Shown here: one piece after another, positions 11,242 through 24,145 of the stretch
How the letters are laid out: the number at the start of each line of letters is the position of its first letter
Position numbering within the stretch: position 1 is the first letter of the stretch
Translations under genes and position numbers: made by a program
The notes under the pieces: generated by a model
What the model saw: the letters and a program-made list of their open reading frames with translations, nothing else
What the model was told of the DNA's origin: nothing
The model's database searches: none
Source of the DNA: Primula veris
Lineage: Eukaryota; Streptophyta; Magnoliopsida; Ericales; Primulaceae
Length of the DNA stretch: 64,000 nucleotides
Reading direction: 5' to 3'
Assembly (NCBI GenBank): GCA_963682055.1
Contig: OY821742.1
Location: 11,315,752-11,379,751, forward strand

Positions 11242-12589
11242 GTTTATAGCCCATTTAGTTTCATTTTAACTATTTTTGTTCAAATTTTGTATTTTTTATT
11301 TATTTATAAACTTATACAACGTATTTTAAACGTATTTCATAATATTTTTGTATGTTTATAACTTTATACAACGTATTTTAAACATATTTTATAAAATTGA
11401 GACATATTGTTAAGGGGACATATTGAGACGTATCCTAATTTATGTTTCAATTAAAATATTAGTAGTCATACTCATTTAGCAAAGGACTATATATATATAT
11501 ATCGGTTGAAAATGTCTAATCTGCTACTCTCTCCATTCCGATTTATTGAAACAGTATTATTTTTTGGGTGTTTTATTTTACAGGCCACCTTACCAAAACA
11601 GAAACCAACTTTCGATTACTTTATAGATTTACCTTCTTTTTTTTAACATAACATAATAATAATGGAACAACAAACTCTTGGACAATCCAGTCTCAGGTTT
11701 GTTTATTGACCCACTTGCCGTTTGCCGTTGATCGGTGAAGTCGACCGTGCCCGTGTCCAAAACCAGCGATACGTGACCGGTGGCACATGGTACGTGGTCG
11801 TGGCATGGCGCGGTGTAGTGATGTGCGGTGTGGTATAGTGTACATGCGAGTGTGTGAACTAGCCACGTGCATTTATATAGTTCCTCATATCTTATTCACA
11901 TCCAACATTTACGACTTTTCGTAGAGAGGTCCGTGCAACTTTATTTTACACATTCTTACATACATGATTTGTTTTCTAAGAACTTAAAACAGAAAATTTG
12001 TACATTTCATGTGTTGTTTATAAAAACGTTGTACATACATCTTATATTATATTATGTTTATAAATTTATTTATTTTTAAAAATTATATCTTTTATATGTA
12101 TTCTCCATTTAATAACAAACTCATTATAGTAATAATTTCTCATGGTCCACTGTATAGATGTTTTACTGTAGTGTAAAATTTAAAATCTAATTTGAGCTTT
12201 TGAGTTTGAGTCAAAATATAAGTCGAAATTATTCCAAGTTAGTATTGTTTTTCTCGGACAAAGTGAAAACTTACCAAACCGAACCCTTTATGAACCTTCG
12301 GTTATGCCCAATTTCCCTAACTATTTTGGTCCAAACAAAAACCAACCAATTTTTTCATTTAGGTCGTTCATTTTTTCTCCCGATAAATCGAACATAAATC
12401 GAACGGAACGGAATGAATTTACCAATTAAATATGGAGTGAAGTTGACAAATTACAAGAAAATTCAAACAGGTTTGACCCGGTGAATAAAGCTGTATTGAG
12501 CCACAAAAGAGAAAAAAACAAAATAAAAACCCACAAAAAGCCCAATAAATAATAGTATATGAGCTTAATTTTCAATAAATTTTACACAA
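11242..12589. other. intergenic; GC-rich patch about 11700-11870
   Basis: No gene seen. A locally GC-rich stretch at about 11700-11870 ends in a G-box core (CACGTG, about 11863), which might be regulatory. The right end (about 12480-12589) is the A-rich leader region of the next gene. Confidence 0.45.
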
Positions 12590-15500
12590 ATGGAGAAAAC
12601 CCCTCTCTTTCACTTCTTCCTCTGCTTCTCTCTCTTCATCCCTCACTCTACTTCTCTCCTCCCACTAGGAATCCATCCCTTAGGTCCTTTCTCTATCTCT
12701 ATATATACATACATATATATATATATATGTTTGTGTGTGTGTTTTTGTTATGATTCTATCTTATTGTGCAAACTTTGACTAATTTCTTAAATATTTGTTG
12801 GGTTTGCAGATGAGAAGTATTACGGGTCGGTTGTGATAAAGTGTAGAGACGGATCGAACTCGTTCACTAGAGACCGTATCAACGATAACTTCTGTGATTG
12901 TGCCGACGGAACCGATGAACCTGGTTTGCACCTTTTTTAAAATTATTTTTATGTTTTTCAGCTTTGTTATGTTTTCATTTTGTGTTTTTTTTATCTGCTT
13001 AGGATGATTCTTGGAGTGGAAATAATGTAGTTTCATGAGAAATAGCTAAATTCGACGGAAATTGTTATTTGGGTAGTGAAAAGATTGTGTCTTGTAGGTA
13101 ATAATTATGTGATTGCGTGGATGGAACCGATGAACCTAGTACCTTGTTTATTTATTTATTTTCATGTTTTTCAGCGTTGTTATATTTCAGTTTTTTTTTC
13201 TAGCTGCTTAGGGTGATTTTTGAAGTGGAAATAATGTAGTTTTATGAGAAAAAAACTAAATTCGACGGAGATTGTGATTCGGGTAGTGAAAAGATTGTGT
13301 CTTTTAACTTTGACGGCCTGGAATATACGTGTAACTGGGATGATTTTGTTTATAACTACTGATTCGATTGATGAATTTGTTGTGAATTTGTGGGAAATAA
13401 GTAATAACTTTTAGTTTGAATGTGTTGTTATCTTGTTATAGCAGTGATGAATTCACTGTACTATATTTGTGAATAATGAAAAATAAAAGTTTGTACATAT
13501 ATGGGTTATTCCGCTCACACTTTTTGCGTTGAATTCGTTGTAACTTTCAGTGTTAACTTTTAAATGTTATGTCTTCCAAAGTGAATTCCTGTCTAGTGGA
13601 AATCGAGGGAGGAGAGATTGTGTTTGTGTTTCAGCTTAATATTAACTTTTGAATCAAAATGAATTGAATGGAGGGCTAGGATGTATTACAGCTGCGGAAG
13701 CTGTAATAACTGTGCAGCTGCTACTCCCCTTCCCGTTATTTTCTACTCCTATTGGTTTAGGATGATTCTTGGCAGTGAAAATAATGTAATTATATGAGAA
13801 ATAACTAAATTCGACGGAGATGGTGATTTGGGTAGTGAAAAGATTGTCTTTTAGGTTGTTTTCTATTTGTTTAGGATGATTAGTAGCCGGAACTAGAGCT
13901 ATTTATTTTTTAATTAGGGGGCGCTGAATAAGCTTAAATCGATAATACTTTTCAAAATACATGGGATTGTTTTTTAAGATGGGGTGTAGTAGTTTCTTTT
14001 AGTCTACTACTAATTCCTCCCGTGATTTTTTGTATTGGAGATTGTGCATTTCTACGAGGTATAGCTAAAATTCAGGGATATTAATAGTTGGGTCGTGAAA
14101 TATTGGGTATTTTGAGGTTTTGTTCTACTAACCCAAACGAGTATCTTCATAATAATTTCATTTCTATTGTTTATTTTGTAAATGGAAGAGCAGCTCGTTT
14201 CACGGATATTATATTTGGGTTGTGAAAGATTGTGCACTTTGTTCAGCCTTTAGGTTATATGTTTGTAACTGATAAGAGTAGCTTCCGTTCCTTGTCTTTT
14301 ATTTTGTATATGCATAAAATACCTTAGAGAATTTGACAGGAGTGGCTAATTTTCGAAGACACCTTGATTTCAATTTTCAGAAGTTAGGATTTTCATTACC
14401 CGGGTTTTTGAGTCATTTCTGGTGTTTAGGCTTATTAGTAATTCTATTTTTAGTTTGTAGTTACTTTATGGATAATCGTTGGAGTGAAAATTATGGAGTT
14501 TGATAATGATGGCAGAATTCAGGGGCATTCCGAATTTGGTCGTGAAAAGATATATTTTATTCGGATGTCGTTGCTTTTGGTTTCATATAAAAATTGACTT
14601 TGTTGTTTTCTTTAAGGAACATTACTTTTGGGGTGGAAATAATGGAATTTGATTTGAATGACTAAATTTAGGTGATATTCTAATTTGGGTAGTGGAAAGA
14701 TTGTTCCCTTTTCCAAAGGCAGCCTTTACTTTCGGGTTTATCGTAATTTGGATATGGATGGGGAAAATATTAAATAGAAACTAGGACCGTCTCGAGTTGC
14801 AACCTTAAAGCTTAAAATTTTGCTTTATTCCTTACAAGTTGTACTTTGTTTGTCTGGTCAGCTAAAAGCTGCGCTTTTTTAGTTGAATTGGAAGGCTAGA
14901 CATTTGAAAGTGATGAACCGGATTTTTTCGTTGGGAAAAGCGACTTATTTACTAAAAGTTGCACCAAACAAACCCTGATGTGCCAATGTTGAGGTGGAAT
15001 ATATTTGAGTATTGTTGTAATTTTATTTTGAAAAATTCAGGATATTCTATTTTTGTAGAAAAAAATTGGTCCTGTCTATTTCTAGAACAATGAAAAAAAA
15101 CCAACATCAGATTTCACACTTCTGTGATTTCGATTCGGGTGGGACTTGTTTTTTGTCATTGTCTTTGATAAGGTGGTGATAAAATAAAAAAATTGGAAGG
15201 TTAAATTCCTTACCAGTTAGCACACAGCCGAAGTCCCCTGTTGGCATTACGAGAGACCTTTTTTTGCCCACAGATATACCATCAGATTTACATAAACTGA
15301 TGGTGGTAATTTTCCTCCATCTTTTTGTATCCTTTTTTTGGCTTGACTGTTTAATTGGACACAAATGCAATTGGTATGCTTTTTTTTAGCACTTGAAGGG
15401 GAATTGTGAGTGAGACAGCAAGTCGCCAGGTGCATACATTTGAGATGCTTAATGAAGTTTTTTGCCCATGTTGCATTTGAATTTAGGGATATGGTGTTTT

Positions 15501-17598
15501 ATGATGGAGAAACTTTGATCCTTTTATCTACTTCAAAGGATTGATATTTGTAGAATGTGCTTTAAGACGAGTTTTCTCTTACTACCATTGGTTTTAAGAT
15601 CCTCGGATTTATCATGGGAAGCTTTAGACATCAAACTCTTCCAACATGATAGTTGTTCAGCTAGGAATTTTGTTGTCCTTTCATGAACATATATTGATGG
15701 AATCATGAAGAACTTAGAAACTCAAAGTATATACGGTCCTTTCATTTCCCACTAAAATATGGAACGCATAGCATCCCTGTCGCATTCCTGTTCCTCCTTT
15801 TCTTCCCCAGTTGATTGTACTTTTGGTATAAACTCATGGTGAATAAAGTTTGAATCTAGTGTTTATTTAGCCACCACTAACACTTACGAGACTGTTTTCT
15901 CCTTTTCTAATTTGCAGGAACTGCAGCATGTCCAAGTGGAAAGTTTTATTGCAAGAACCTAGGAAGCACACCTCTATTTTTGTTTTCTTCTCGTGTGAAT
16001 GATCGTTATTGTGGTAAGTTAATCAAGTTCCTTCGCTCAAACTTTCCTTGTACTTTTACCATTATTCTCGTAGTTTTTACCATTGCACATTGCTTAACTT
16101 GCGAGCTTAACTTGCGAAGGATGAATTGGTTTGTATGTGAGCCTTTGAGGGTTGCTCGTTGGAATTTGTAGTGTTCTTTTCTGCCTTTTTTTCCTGATGT
16201 CATTTGCCCTTTTCAAAGACCTACCTAGTTATGAGTTATGACATCTGGAGTTTTATTTTAAATTCTTGTAGCACTCATGCATTGCTTTTATCTTTTTACT
16301 CTATTTTACTTGAGAGATCTTTTTCAATAACTATAGCTATAGTTTTCCGATGTTTAGGTTTTTTTTTTGGGTGTAAAAACATGTTTGATGAAGTTTTAAG
16401 TCTCCAAGTCTTAAAAACTCGGAACTCTTATAGGGAAAATCCATTAAAAGTCTACAACGACGTTCAATATATTATTCTTTTGTAAGAGACTTACCTGTTA
16501 AAGGTTTGTTCATCCATTCTTTGACAATTTTTATTTTACATTTTTCAGATTGTTGTGATGGCAGTGATGAGTATGATAGCGGTGCCATTTGTCCCAACAC
16601 ATGTGTTATGGGTGGGGGTTTTGCCTACAATAGTGTACGTTATGGATCAGCAACTGACCTAGACTTTACGAGAGGGAATGTTATTAAAGAAAGAGAAATT
16701 TCGGAGGATTCAAACCAAAAACTTTCAGGTATTCTTTCACTTATGAAAGGCCTGGTTGCACACGACAAGTTATTAACCTTTGCCCAACTGTCAAGTGATA
16801 TGCTAAATTATTACTTGTTTTTTCCATTATCCATAATTTCAGGTTTGAAGATAGCAATAATCTTGCAAGCCATTTTCCTCAGTCTTGTGGTGGCTTTCCG
16901 GTTGTTTTACAGGCGTGTTAGATCGAGACGAAGGCAGTACCGTTCAAGTAAGTGTCCTGAAACTTGCTATTTCTCTGTTTAAGTCTATTTATTTCGGTCC
17001 TTCAAAATAAAATGTATTATGACGGGTATGCCCACAATCTCATGATCTGTAACTTCCCCAATAATTGTTTCGTGAGTTAAAACCTGATGTCCATGTCTCT
17101 CTGCCACGTCTTATGTTCTAGATTGACCAAATTTCCTTGGACCTTAATGCAATTGTAATGGCTGAGGCTGTAATGTTTCAAAATGGGTTACTAATAGATA
17201 GTAAAAAAAATTCTTTCACGTGTGTTGGTTTGCAAATTATTTGACTTGGGAATGACATCAGGTCATCAGGAATGTAGTAGAATTTGAGCAGGATAAAATA
17301 ATTTTGTTAGCCTGCAGATTAGCAAAAGCTACTATGTTTTGGCGAGCGTTAGGGTTTGAAATCTCACATTGATTTTATTATTCTTTGATAGCTCAAAAAT
17401 AGGAAATTTTTCATAAGGTCCGTGATCGATGTTCTCAGTTTAATGAATTTTCATAAACTCAAAGCAAGTCTCCATTTAGTTTTCAAGGGGTGAATTTTGA
17501 GATAGAAGTAGTTTAGTAACTTCATAAATAGCATTTCTAATTAGTCAATAAGAAGTTACCTGACTGATAAATGTTTTTCATCTGCAGATTTGCTATAA
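12590..17598 (+). CDS. glucosidase II beta-like (PRKCSH N-terminal domain) membrane protein, six exons
   Basis: Coding exons are 12590-12683, 12810-12923, 15918-16013, 16549-16728, 16843-16947 and 17588-17598. All junctions are phase 1 with GT-AG borders, giving 199 residues. Residues 1 to about 24 form a hydrophobic signal peptide. Residues about 34-120 form the cysteine-rich, calcium-binding LDLa-like pair of the glucosidase II beta N-terminus, with [16 protein letters not shown] and [18 protein letters not shown] as the acidic motifs. A single membrane helix (about 165-183) and a short Arg-rich tail follow. True glucosidase II beta is about 600 residues with an MRH domain and ER-retrieval signal. 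Both are missing here, so this is the short membrane-anchored homologue (At2g42390 type, from memory), probably in the secretory pathway with unknown role. Retaining the last intron would instead end the protein at 16982. The final 11-nt coding exon is the least certain. Confidence 0.87.
12892..14720 (+). repeat. degenerate repeats inside intron 2, including a copied exon-2 end
   Basis: The last bases of exon 2 (GGAACCGATGAACCT at about 12909) recur 215 bp downstream at about 13124 with the donor destroyed (TAGTACC). The intron contains about seven diverging copies of a roughly 95-bp block with the wording GAAATAATG...AAATTCGACGG...GGTAGTGAAAAGATTG. They start near 13002, 13211, 13758, 14042, 14180, 14470 and 14618, and similarity fades along the series. 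Together they explain much of the 3-kb intron length. Confidence 0.7.
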
Positions 17599-17608
17599 TA
17601 GGAAGACA

Positions 17609-18631
17609 ATGGTTCCGTTGACAAAAAAATGCCCCCCTCTTTGTTCTTTACAGTTCCATCTTTTTCGAGCTTTTTCTTTGCAATCGTTCTCTTCGTTACC
17701 TACACTTGAAAATTTAGTCAAAACGGCAATTGAAGCTAAAAAGTATGACCAAATCACTAATATCATCCCCAATGAATCTTTCCAGAAATTTAACCCATTT
17801 TCATTCCTCAACACCTTTCCAAATCACCTGAAACGCCAAGTAATTGATGAAATGTTACGATGTTTCATCTCAATTCGACCTCGAGAACGCCCTCAAATCG
17901 TTTACTCTTGTCTACTCTCCTTCTCTCTACAAAACCCTGACCCTCTCCCTATTACTTTCGCCATTCTTCAATGCATTCTAAGATCCGGCGTTTCCCCCGT
18001 TCCTCAAACACACCTTTCCCTCTCCAATGCTTGGCTTGAACGACGCCAAAAATCCGAATCTGTTTCCAAAATACTTTTGGAAATGAAGTCAATCGGTTAT
18101 TCCCCCGATATCGAAACGTGCAATTACCTTATCGCCTCTCTCTGTGTCGTTGATAAGTTGATCGAGGCGGTCAATGTTTTACAAGGCATGAGTGGGGCCG
18201 GATGTGTCCCTAATTTGGACAGCTATGATCATGTAATTTGCAAAATGTGTAGAGCTAGAAAAATTGAAGACGTTTTTGAACTGGTTAAAAAAATGGTGGA
18301 AAAATATGATTTGTCCCCACGGGAAGGGACAATATTGAAGGTTGTTAGAGCCATGAGGGCAAAGAGAGAGATATGGCGATCAGTTGACATTATCGAGGTT
18401 TTGGAGAAGTGTGATATTCCTGTGGGCTTCGAAATTTACGAGCTAGTTGTTGAAGGGTGTTTACATTATCACGAGTATGTTCTTGCAGGGAAAGTTGTGA
18501 TGAGAATGGTCGCTAAAGGGTTTATTCCGTATATTAAGGCGAGACAGAAAGTGGTCGAGGGTTTGGCTAGTGTTGGTGAGTTGGGGTTTGCCTCTGCTGT
18601 TAGACAAAAGTTTGTTGAATTTAATTCTTAG
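17609..18631 (+). CDS. pentatricopeptide repeat (PPR) protein, probably mitochondrial, intronless
   Basis: Uninterrupted frame of 340 residues. The N-terminus (about 1-35) is rich in Ser, Leu and Phe with few acidic residues, as in mitochondrial targeting peptides. Helical-pair PPR motifs occupy about residues 150-335, for example GYSPDIETCNYLIASLCV and GCVPNLDSYDHVICKMC, followed by two or three weaker repeats. PPR proteins are sequence-specific organellar RNA-binding proteins acting in RNA editing, splicing or stability. This short P-type protein lacks E, DYW or SMR tails. It resembles At1g06270 from memory. The ATG lies 10 bp after the stop of the upstream gene on the same strand, so its promoter or leader must overlap that gene. 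Lack of introns is normal for the family. Confidence 0.88.
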   Translation: MVPLTKKCPPLCSLQFHLFRAFSLQSFSSLPTLENLVKTAIEAKKYDQITNIIPNESFQKFNPFSFLNTFPNHLKRQVIDEMLRCFISIRPRERPQIVYSCLLSFSLQNPDPLPITFAILQCILRSGVSPVPQTHLSLSNAWLERRQKSESVSKILLEMKSIGYSPDIETCNYLIASLCVVDKLIEAVNVLQGMSGAGCVPNLDSYDHVICKMCRARKIEDVFELVKKMVEKYDLSPREGTILKVVRAMRAKREIWRSVDIIEVLEKCDIPVGFEIYELVVEGCLHYHEYVLAGKVVMRMVAKGFIPYIKARQKVVEGLASVGELGFASAVRQKFVEFNS

Positions 18632-21600
18632 GTTCTTGCTTCCCTTCATTTGGTAACTAGGTTTTTCTTAGGTAAAATACTCAGGCTATTGAGAGAACAA
18701 ATGTAGAAAATTCCACTTCTAAATTAGAAATTTCCCCTTCGACACTTGTTATTAGCTATCATGTTGTTTTCGTTTTGCTGTCTGGTTTTCATTATTGGTT
18801 TTTTTATTTGGCTTCTTGATTTGGAACTATTCTAAAACCACTTTATATTCAAGTTATTTTGATTTTGCATATGGCTATAAACTTGAATTTAGACACAATT
18901 ATTTCCTTAAATACGAGGTCAGGCAAGAGGTTGTCTAGGCTTAAATAGTGTCGATGAGTTAAGAGTTTGCCTTTGTGGTGAGACTACAGTGGTGAATTCA
19001 ACTCTGAATCAGTTTTTCAGTTTCCTTTATTTGTAGTGAATTTCTAGATACCTTAGTCACCGGTCGGGAGAATGAAGCAGCTTTCGTTTCCAGTTCAATT
19101 ATTGGACTTATTCATCTTTATGCTGTTTTGGGTTGATTAAATTGTGGAGGAAATAGAAGATGCGATAGACAACGGATCGTATTTCATGGTTAGCCTCATT
19201 TTGTCAATTAGAATTGCGTGTTTTTTTTCCGGTAAGTTCCTTTTGTTATTTTATTTCGCTAAGCAATTATGAGTAATAGACTGAAAGCTACCTAGGTCTC
19301 AACTTTTTTAGATTTGGCATATACGGTTACAACCACTGTTAGGAAACAAGTTTCTGTAATTCTTGGAAGATTCACCGAGTCCATATGACAAGAATCGTCA
19401 GAGAAATCGCAAAAATAAAAGAGTAAAAATGAATTTCTGTTATTGGATATCCAGCTGAGCACATGTGCCTGTACAATGTGTAACAGAATAACCGTAGTTA
19501 TTTTGTACTTACAATTTAGTCCACATTATCTCAATTCGTTACACTTTACACTTACAAAACAGTCCAATACATTGCTAAATAAAACAAATAAGGAACTAAT
19601 ACAGTAAACAACAACTAAAATTGTAAACCTCAATACCATATTAGGACAAGAACGCTTGTTCAACAAATGCCAAACTGGATGAAGTTATCATCTGACTGTT
19701 GTACGTATGTCTCCAATAAAATGTGTTTGTAGCACTTGCACAAAATTTAACTAGGTTTTGTTTGGCTGTATGATTTAAATGTGTTCGAATATTTGCGAAT
19801 GCAGTTGTGATTAAATACTCGTTAGTAATAGTTTTGTCGTCCTATCAGGTTCGTATCCGGATGTACTCGGACCCCAATCTAGTCTACTTATTAGATGGTT
19901 TAACAAAAGTGAACATTTTCTTGAATTAACGAGTCTCAAAGTATTAAGTTTATTAAGTCGGATTTCATAAGAAGAGAGAATCGAGAGCATGGCTATAATT
20001 GGTTCGAAAGGAAGACCGAAAGTTAATAAACTGATATTTCTTTCTTATTACATTATAAAGGTTCAAAGTGCTAGTATGCTTCAATAAATAAAAATCTTAT
20101 ACTAAAATAGTCTTCGAAGAAATCCCATCGTTTTCCTTTTGCCCCTTTTTATAAAAATCCTAGAAAAATATCAGAATAATGTTTTACATTAACAAAATGT
20201 ATGCAGTATGTGTAACGGGCACCTTCACTCTTAAACTAATTACTTCGTAAAATGTAGTGTAAATGCACCGGTATACCACTCACTATGTTACAATAAATTA
20301 TGTGATCCTCTTATTTTTAGGATGTCCTGTAATATCATATACGTCACATAATTAAAAATTTTAATTGTCAATGTAATGTGTGTCCCGAAAAAGAATGGCT
20401 TCTCCTCGGTTACTAAGTTTGCAATTTTAACTTACTGGAAAAAAAGAAAGTTTGTAATTGTACCAAATAGGAAACTCAAAATATCATGTCTCGCAGATAC
20501 TACAATTGTTTACATTTATTTACGAAATTTAATAAAACTCGATATTCTCACGGTCTCAACCGTACTGGTACAAGATACCTTTTAACCCTTAGCATGTAAA
20601 GGATAAATGTTAGACTAATTATTATTACTTTTGTTGCAGCTTTACAAGCATTGTGATTAGTGATTACATCTCGTTTTCCTCAATTTGCAGAACTTGATTG
20701 AACTGACAGCAAAAACATTTTAACGAATCTTATCTCTAATCATGATTACTACTGCAATACTTAATAAAGCTTTCTAAATAAAAAAATTAACTTAAATGCA
20801 ATAGAATGTGGCGAGCAAACAGTGGTGGAGTTGAAAGGGGACACATGGCCTACATGTGGGGGGGTTGTGGCTTGTGATCTTGTAACAAAAGTAAAATTAG
20901 ATTAAAGTTTTTTTCTCATCAGTTACATAATGCTTCTCTAGTATTAACAACAGTTCTATCTGGTCTCCTTCTTTCAACTTAAATACTATTTATCCCGATA
21001 TCTTATTTAACCAAGATAAAAAAACAAAAAAAAAAAGAGCGAGCCCGGTGCTAAACCTCCCACTATGCGCGAGTCAGGGAAGGGTCGGACCATTTTTAGC
21101 ATAATGCACAGTCATCCTTTGCACTTCTGTAAAGGTCTGTTCCACGACTCTAGCAGTCCAGCTCACACGACAACTTAACAAGCATCCTCATCAAATGATA
21201 GATTTTCCCAAATGAACTTCACTTGGATTACATGATTTGTTTGTCTTAATAAGCAATAGTTTTGTTTTTAACGGACTAGAAAATGAAATAGGTGGTATTA
21301 CGACAGGAGATATCCCCTCATATTCATAAGAAAGAAACATTAGTCTTTTACGATATAGTGTAAATGGTTAAAAGTTTAGCGATCGTCACGGTTATAAATA
21401 GTTTTAAAAACTCGTGTATATGTGGATTTTATATCTATTATTCATTCTCTTTTTGCTTGTGCCAGTGATTTTTTTAAAGACTTGAAACTTATTAATGTTT
21501 CAAATTGAAAGAGATGCATGGGATCAAATGGAAATTTGGTTGGAATTAACTACCGGAACCATCCCCCAAATTAGCCCAATTTATAGCCTTAAAAGCGTGC

Positions 21601-24140
21601 AAAAATGTCACAGACTCACATGGCTGAGAACGGGCATTATGCCCTTCACATAAGGATTGCCAGCTCTCAATACCCAAACCCAAATAAACATATTATACAA
21701 TAATATGGTGCTTTATAGAAACATACCATTGTACGTATAGTACAACCAACACATTACCCTCTTAAGTCTCATGCATGTTCATGACATCATTTGTCAGTAT
21801 CATTTTTAATGTATACAATTAGTACAGTTGTTTAGGGCAAGTTGATTCATTACACTCTTAGACCTATGGCTATGGAGACCATAGTTAGTTGAGAGGACTC
21901 AAATAGTCTGATCCAAAGACTTTACACCATAATTGCATAAATGATAATCACGATTTAAATATGTATCGGGCCGAATTACATGTTTAGTTTTTTTTAATTA
22001 TATGGAGTACTGAAAGTCTACAATCGTTAAATTTTCAACAAAATATATGTTTTTTTCTCCCGTAATTTTTAGTTTAGCATTTTTTATCCCGTATCTAGTT
22101 TATATGCTGGACGTAGCCTTTTGGGTAGTTCCTTAAGCTGGTCAAAGGTGGTAAGGAAATATTGTAGGATTGTGGACTATTTATTATTCTCACTCAAAAA
22201 GTCGAAATGATATAAGTTATAGATGCCGACTGTCCATGTTGATTAAAAGTATTTTAAATTTTGGCACTAGAAATTTAGCCATTTAAGTTGAGCTCTTTCA
22301 TTGTACCCTATTTTGTCTATGCCAATATATGTATTTATGAACCAGGCATGCATGTGTGACATAGCGCGAGCAATCATATAATCGGAAGTCATGTTTGCAT
22401 TGTAGTTTCGTGTATTATAACGTATGGTGCAACCACCACACCATATACGTAATTACGTTGCATTGTGTGAGTGATGAAAATGAATTTGTTCATTAAAAAC
22501 GTTATAACTTGGAACTTCGAATCGTAGTTTTACCCTGCTAGCCTGAGCAAAAGAATTTCTAGGATACTAGCTTGCAAGAAAGTTTGGTCTGTGGTATAAT
22601 AGTACAAAGACTATATATACCACGGACCATGCATTTAGATATGATATAAATATCAATTTCGAACAAAGTATGAAGCTACGTAAGGCGCAATATGTCTGTT
22701 GAGAACGTCAGTTTATTGTAATTAGACTTTGTCAAAAGACTTGTCTATGAGCAAACGATCAATGTAAGACGTCCCTAAGTTAAATATAAGCAACATACAC
22801 ATTATGATGAATGAACGTCAAAATACTGAACTTTATCCAAACAACATCGTAACATGAACATGGGCGGAACCAGAACCAAATGTGTAGAGTTTTCAAAATT
22901 AATAAAAACGTATAATATTTTCCAAAATATAAACACCGAAAAATCGGATTTTTGTACTTTTTTACCCTCTTTTCTTCATTTTTTTTACCTTTGTTTCTTG
23001 ATCAAAATGTATTTGTTTTTTATTTTTTTCCTTTTCGTTCAATTTTGACTTTTTTTTAAACTCTCAAAAAAAACTCACAACAGTAATGTCACATGTAGTC
23101 ATGTGTCGAAAGTTTTAGTATTTCAAAATTGACTAAAAAATAAATAAAATAGAAAGCCAAAATATACAAGAGTTAAATTTAATAAATCAATGTATAACAA
23201 GTAAAAAGATTAAGAAACTAACTTAAATTTTTTTTAAAAAAAAACCTGAAAAAACCAAACGTATATTGAATAATAGATATAAGCGAACAATTAAATATCT
23301 ATTACACAATTTCAGTATATTCATTTCAATTAAAATACAAACCACCAAAAATTCTTTTATTAATTTTGTTTGCACCTACCACTATTCTAATTATTATTTT
23401 TGTTTAATCTTTTTTAAAGATGTGTGTTACGTGTCACCATGGTAAGTTAGTGTAAAATATATTTTATATTCAATTGCATATGTTAATTTTGTAAGTATTA
23501 CTTATATATTATCAGCACATGTAAAATTATAATATATTATTGCACTAACAATATATAATTTTGGGAGAGGTTGCCGAACAAAATATTTAACGGGTTGTCA
23601 GAATACCGTATATATAAATTATTATGAAAAATATTAATAAAAAAAATTATTTTTCGAAATTGTAGGGTTGTCGTGACAACCCCTGATCATGTAAGGGTGC
23701 CGCCTCCGAAGATGAATGCAAATGCGATTACTTAGTAATCGGGAGGGAGGAGATCAGAAGGCAACGGTGATGAATACGGGGTGGAAAAATTGTTAAAAGA
23801 TTACGTTAGGTGGGAAGGAAGACGGTAATTTAAATTAGAATAAAAATGCACGATAAGATTTTGTTTACAATTATGGGGTTTACGAGCTGTTGTGACCTTC
23901 GATGTTAACCACCTAGCTCCTCCCTCTGTCGCATGACAACCATAATATCTGCATGATTACAAACATTTAAAATTAACATGCATACATTAACATGTGTTTC
24001 TGGATTGTGTTAAACTCATAACTGATTTAATTCATTGAAAATTTCGTAGTTAAACATGGATAGTCTTTCTCAATATGACTAAAATCGCAATGGAGAAACA
24101 TATGTACGCTACATCTAATTTTCTTTCAATGGAAAAAAAC
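18632..24140. other. intergenic, AT-rich, no gene seen
   Basis: Short frames (for example 20376-20585 and 22854-23048) lack recognisable motifs. It holds a SINE (21026-21165) and a hairpin-forming sequence at about 22421-22452. Sequence near 22860 and 23690 (GGGCGGAACC / GGGTGCCGCC) looks like scraps of transposon ends but could not be assigned. Confidence 0.55.
21026..21165 (-). mobile_element. Au-type SINE remnant
   Basis: On the minus strand the sequence runs GAGTCGTGGAACAGACC, then GGTCCGACCCTTCCCTGACT, then CGCGCATAGTGGGAGGTTTA and GCACCGGGCTCGCTC, ending in a run of T (A11 at 21026-21036 on the plus strand). This order and wording match the Au SINE family found in many flowering plants, as I remember it, including the 3' T-run. 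Several substitutions from the usual sequence indicate an old copy. No target-site duplication was confirmed. Confidence 0.7.
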
Positions 24141-24145
24141 ATTAC
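24141..24145. repeat. left target-site duplication of the LTR retrotransposon
   Basis: ATTAC immediately before the 5' LTR, repeated exactly after the 3' LTR (40962-40966). A 5-bp duplication is the standard Ty3/gypsy integration footprint and fixes both element ends. Confidence 0.95.
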
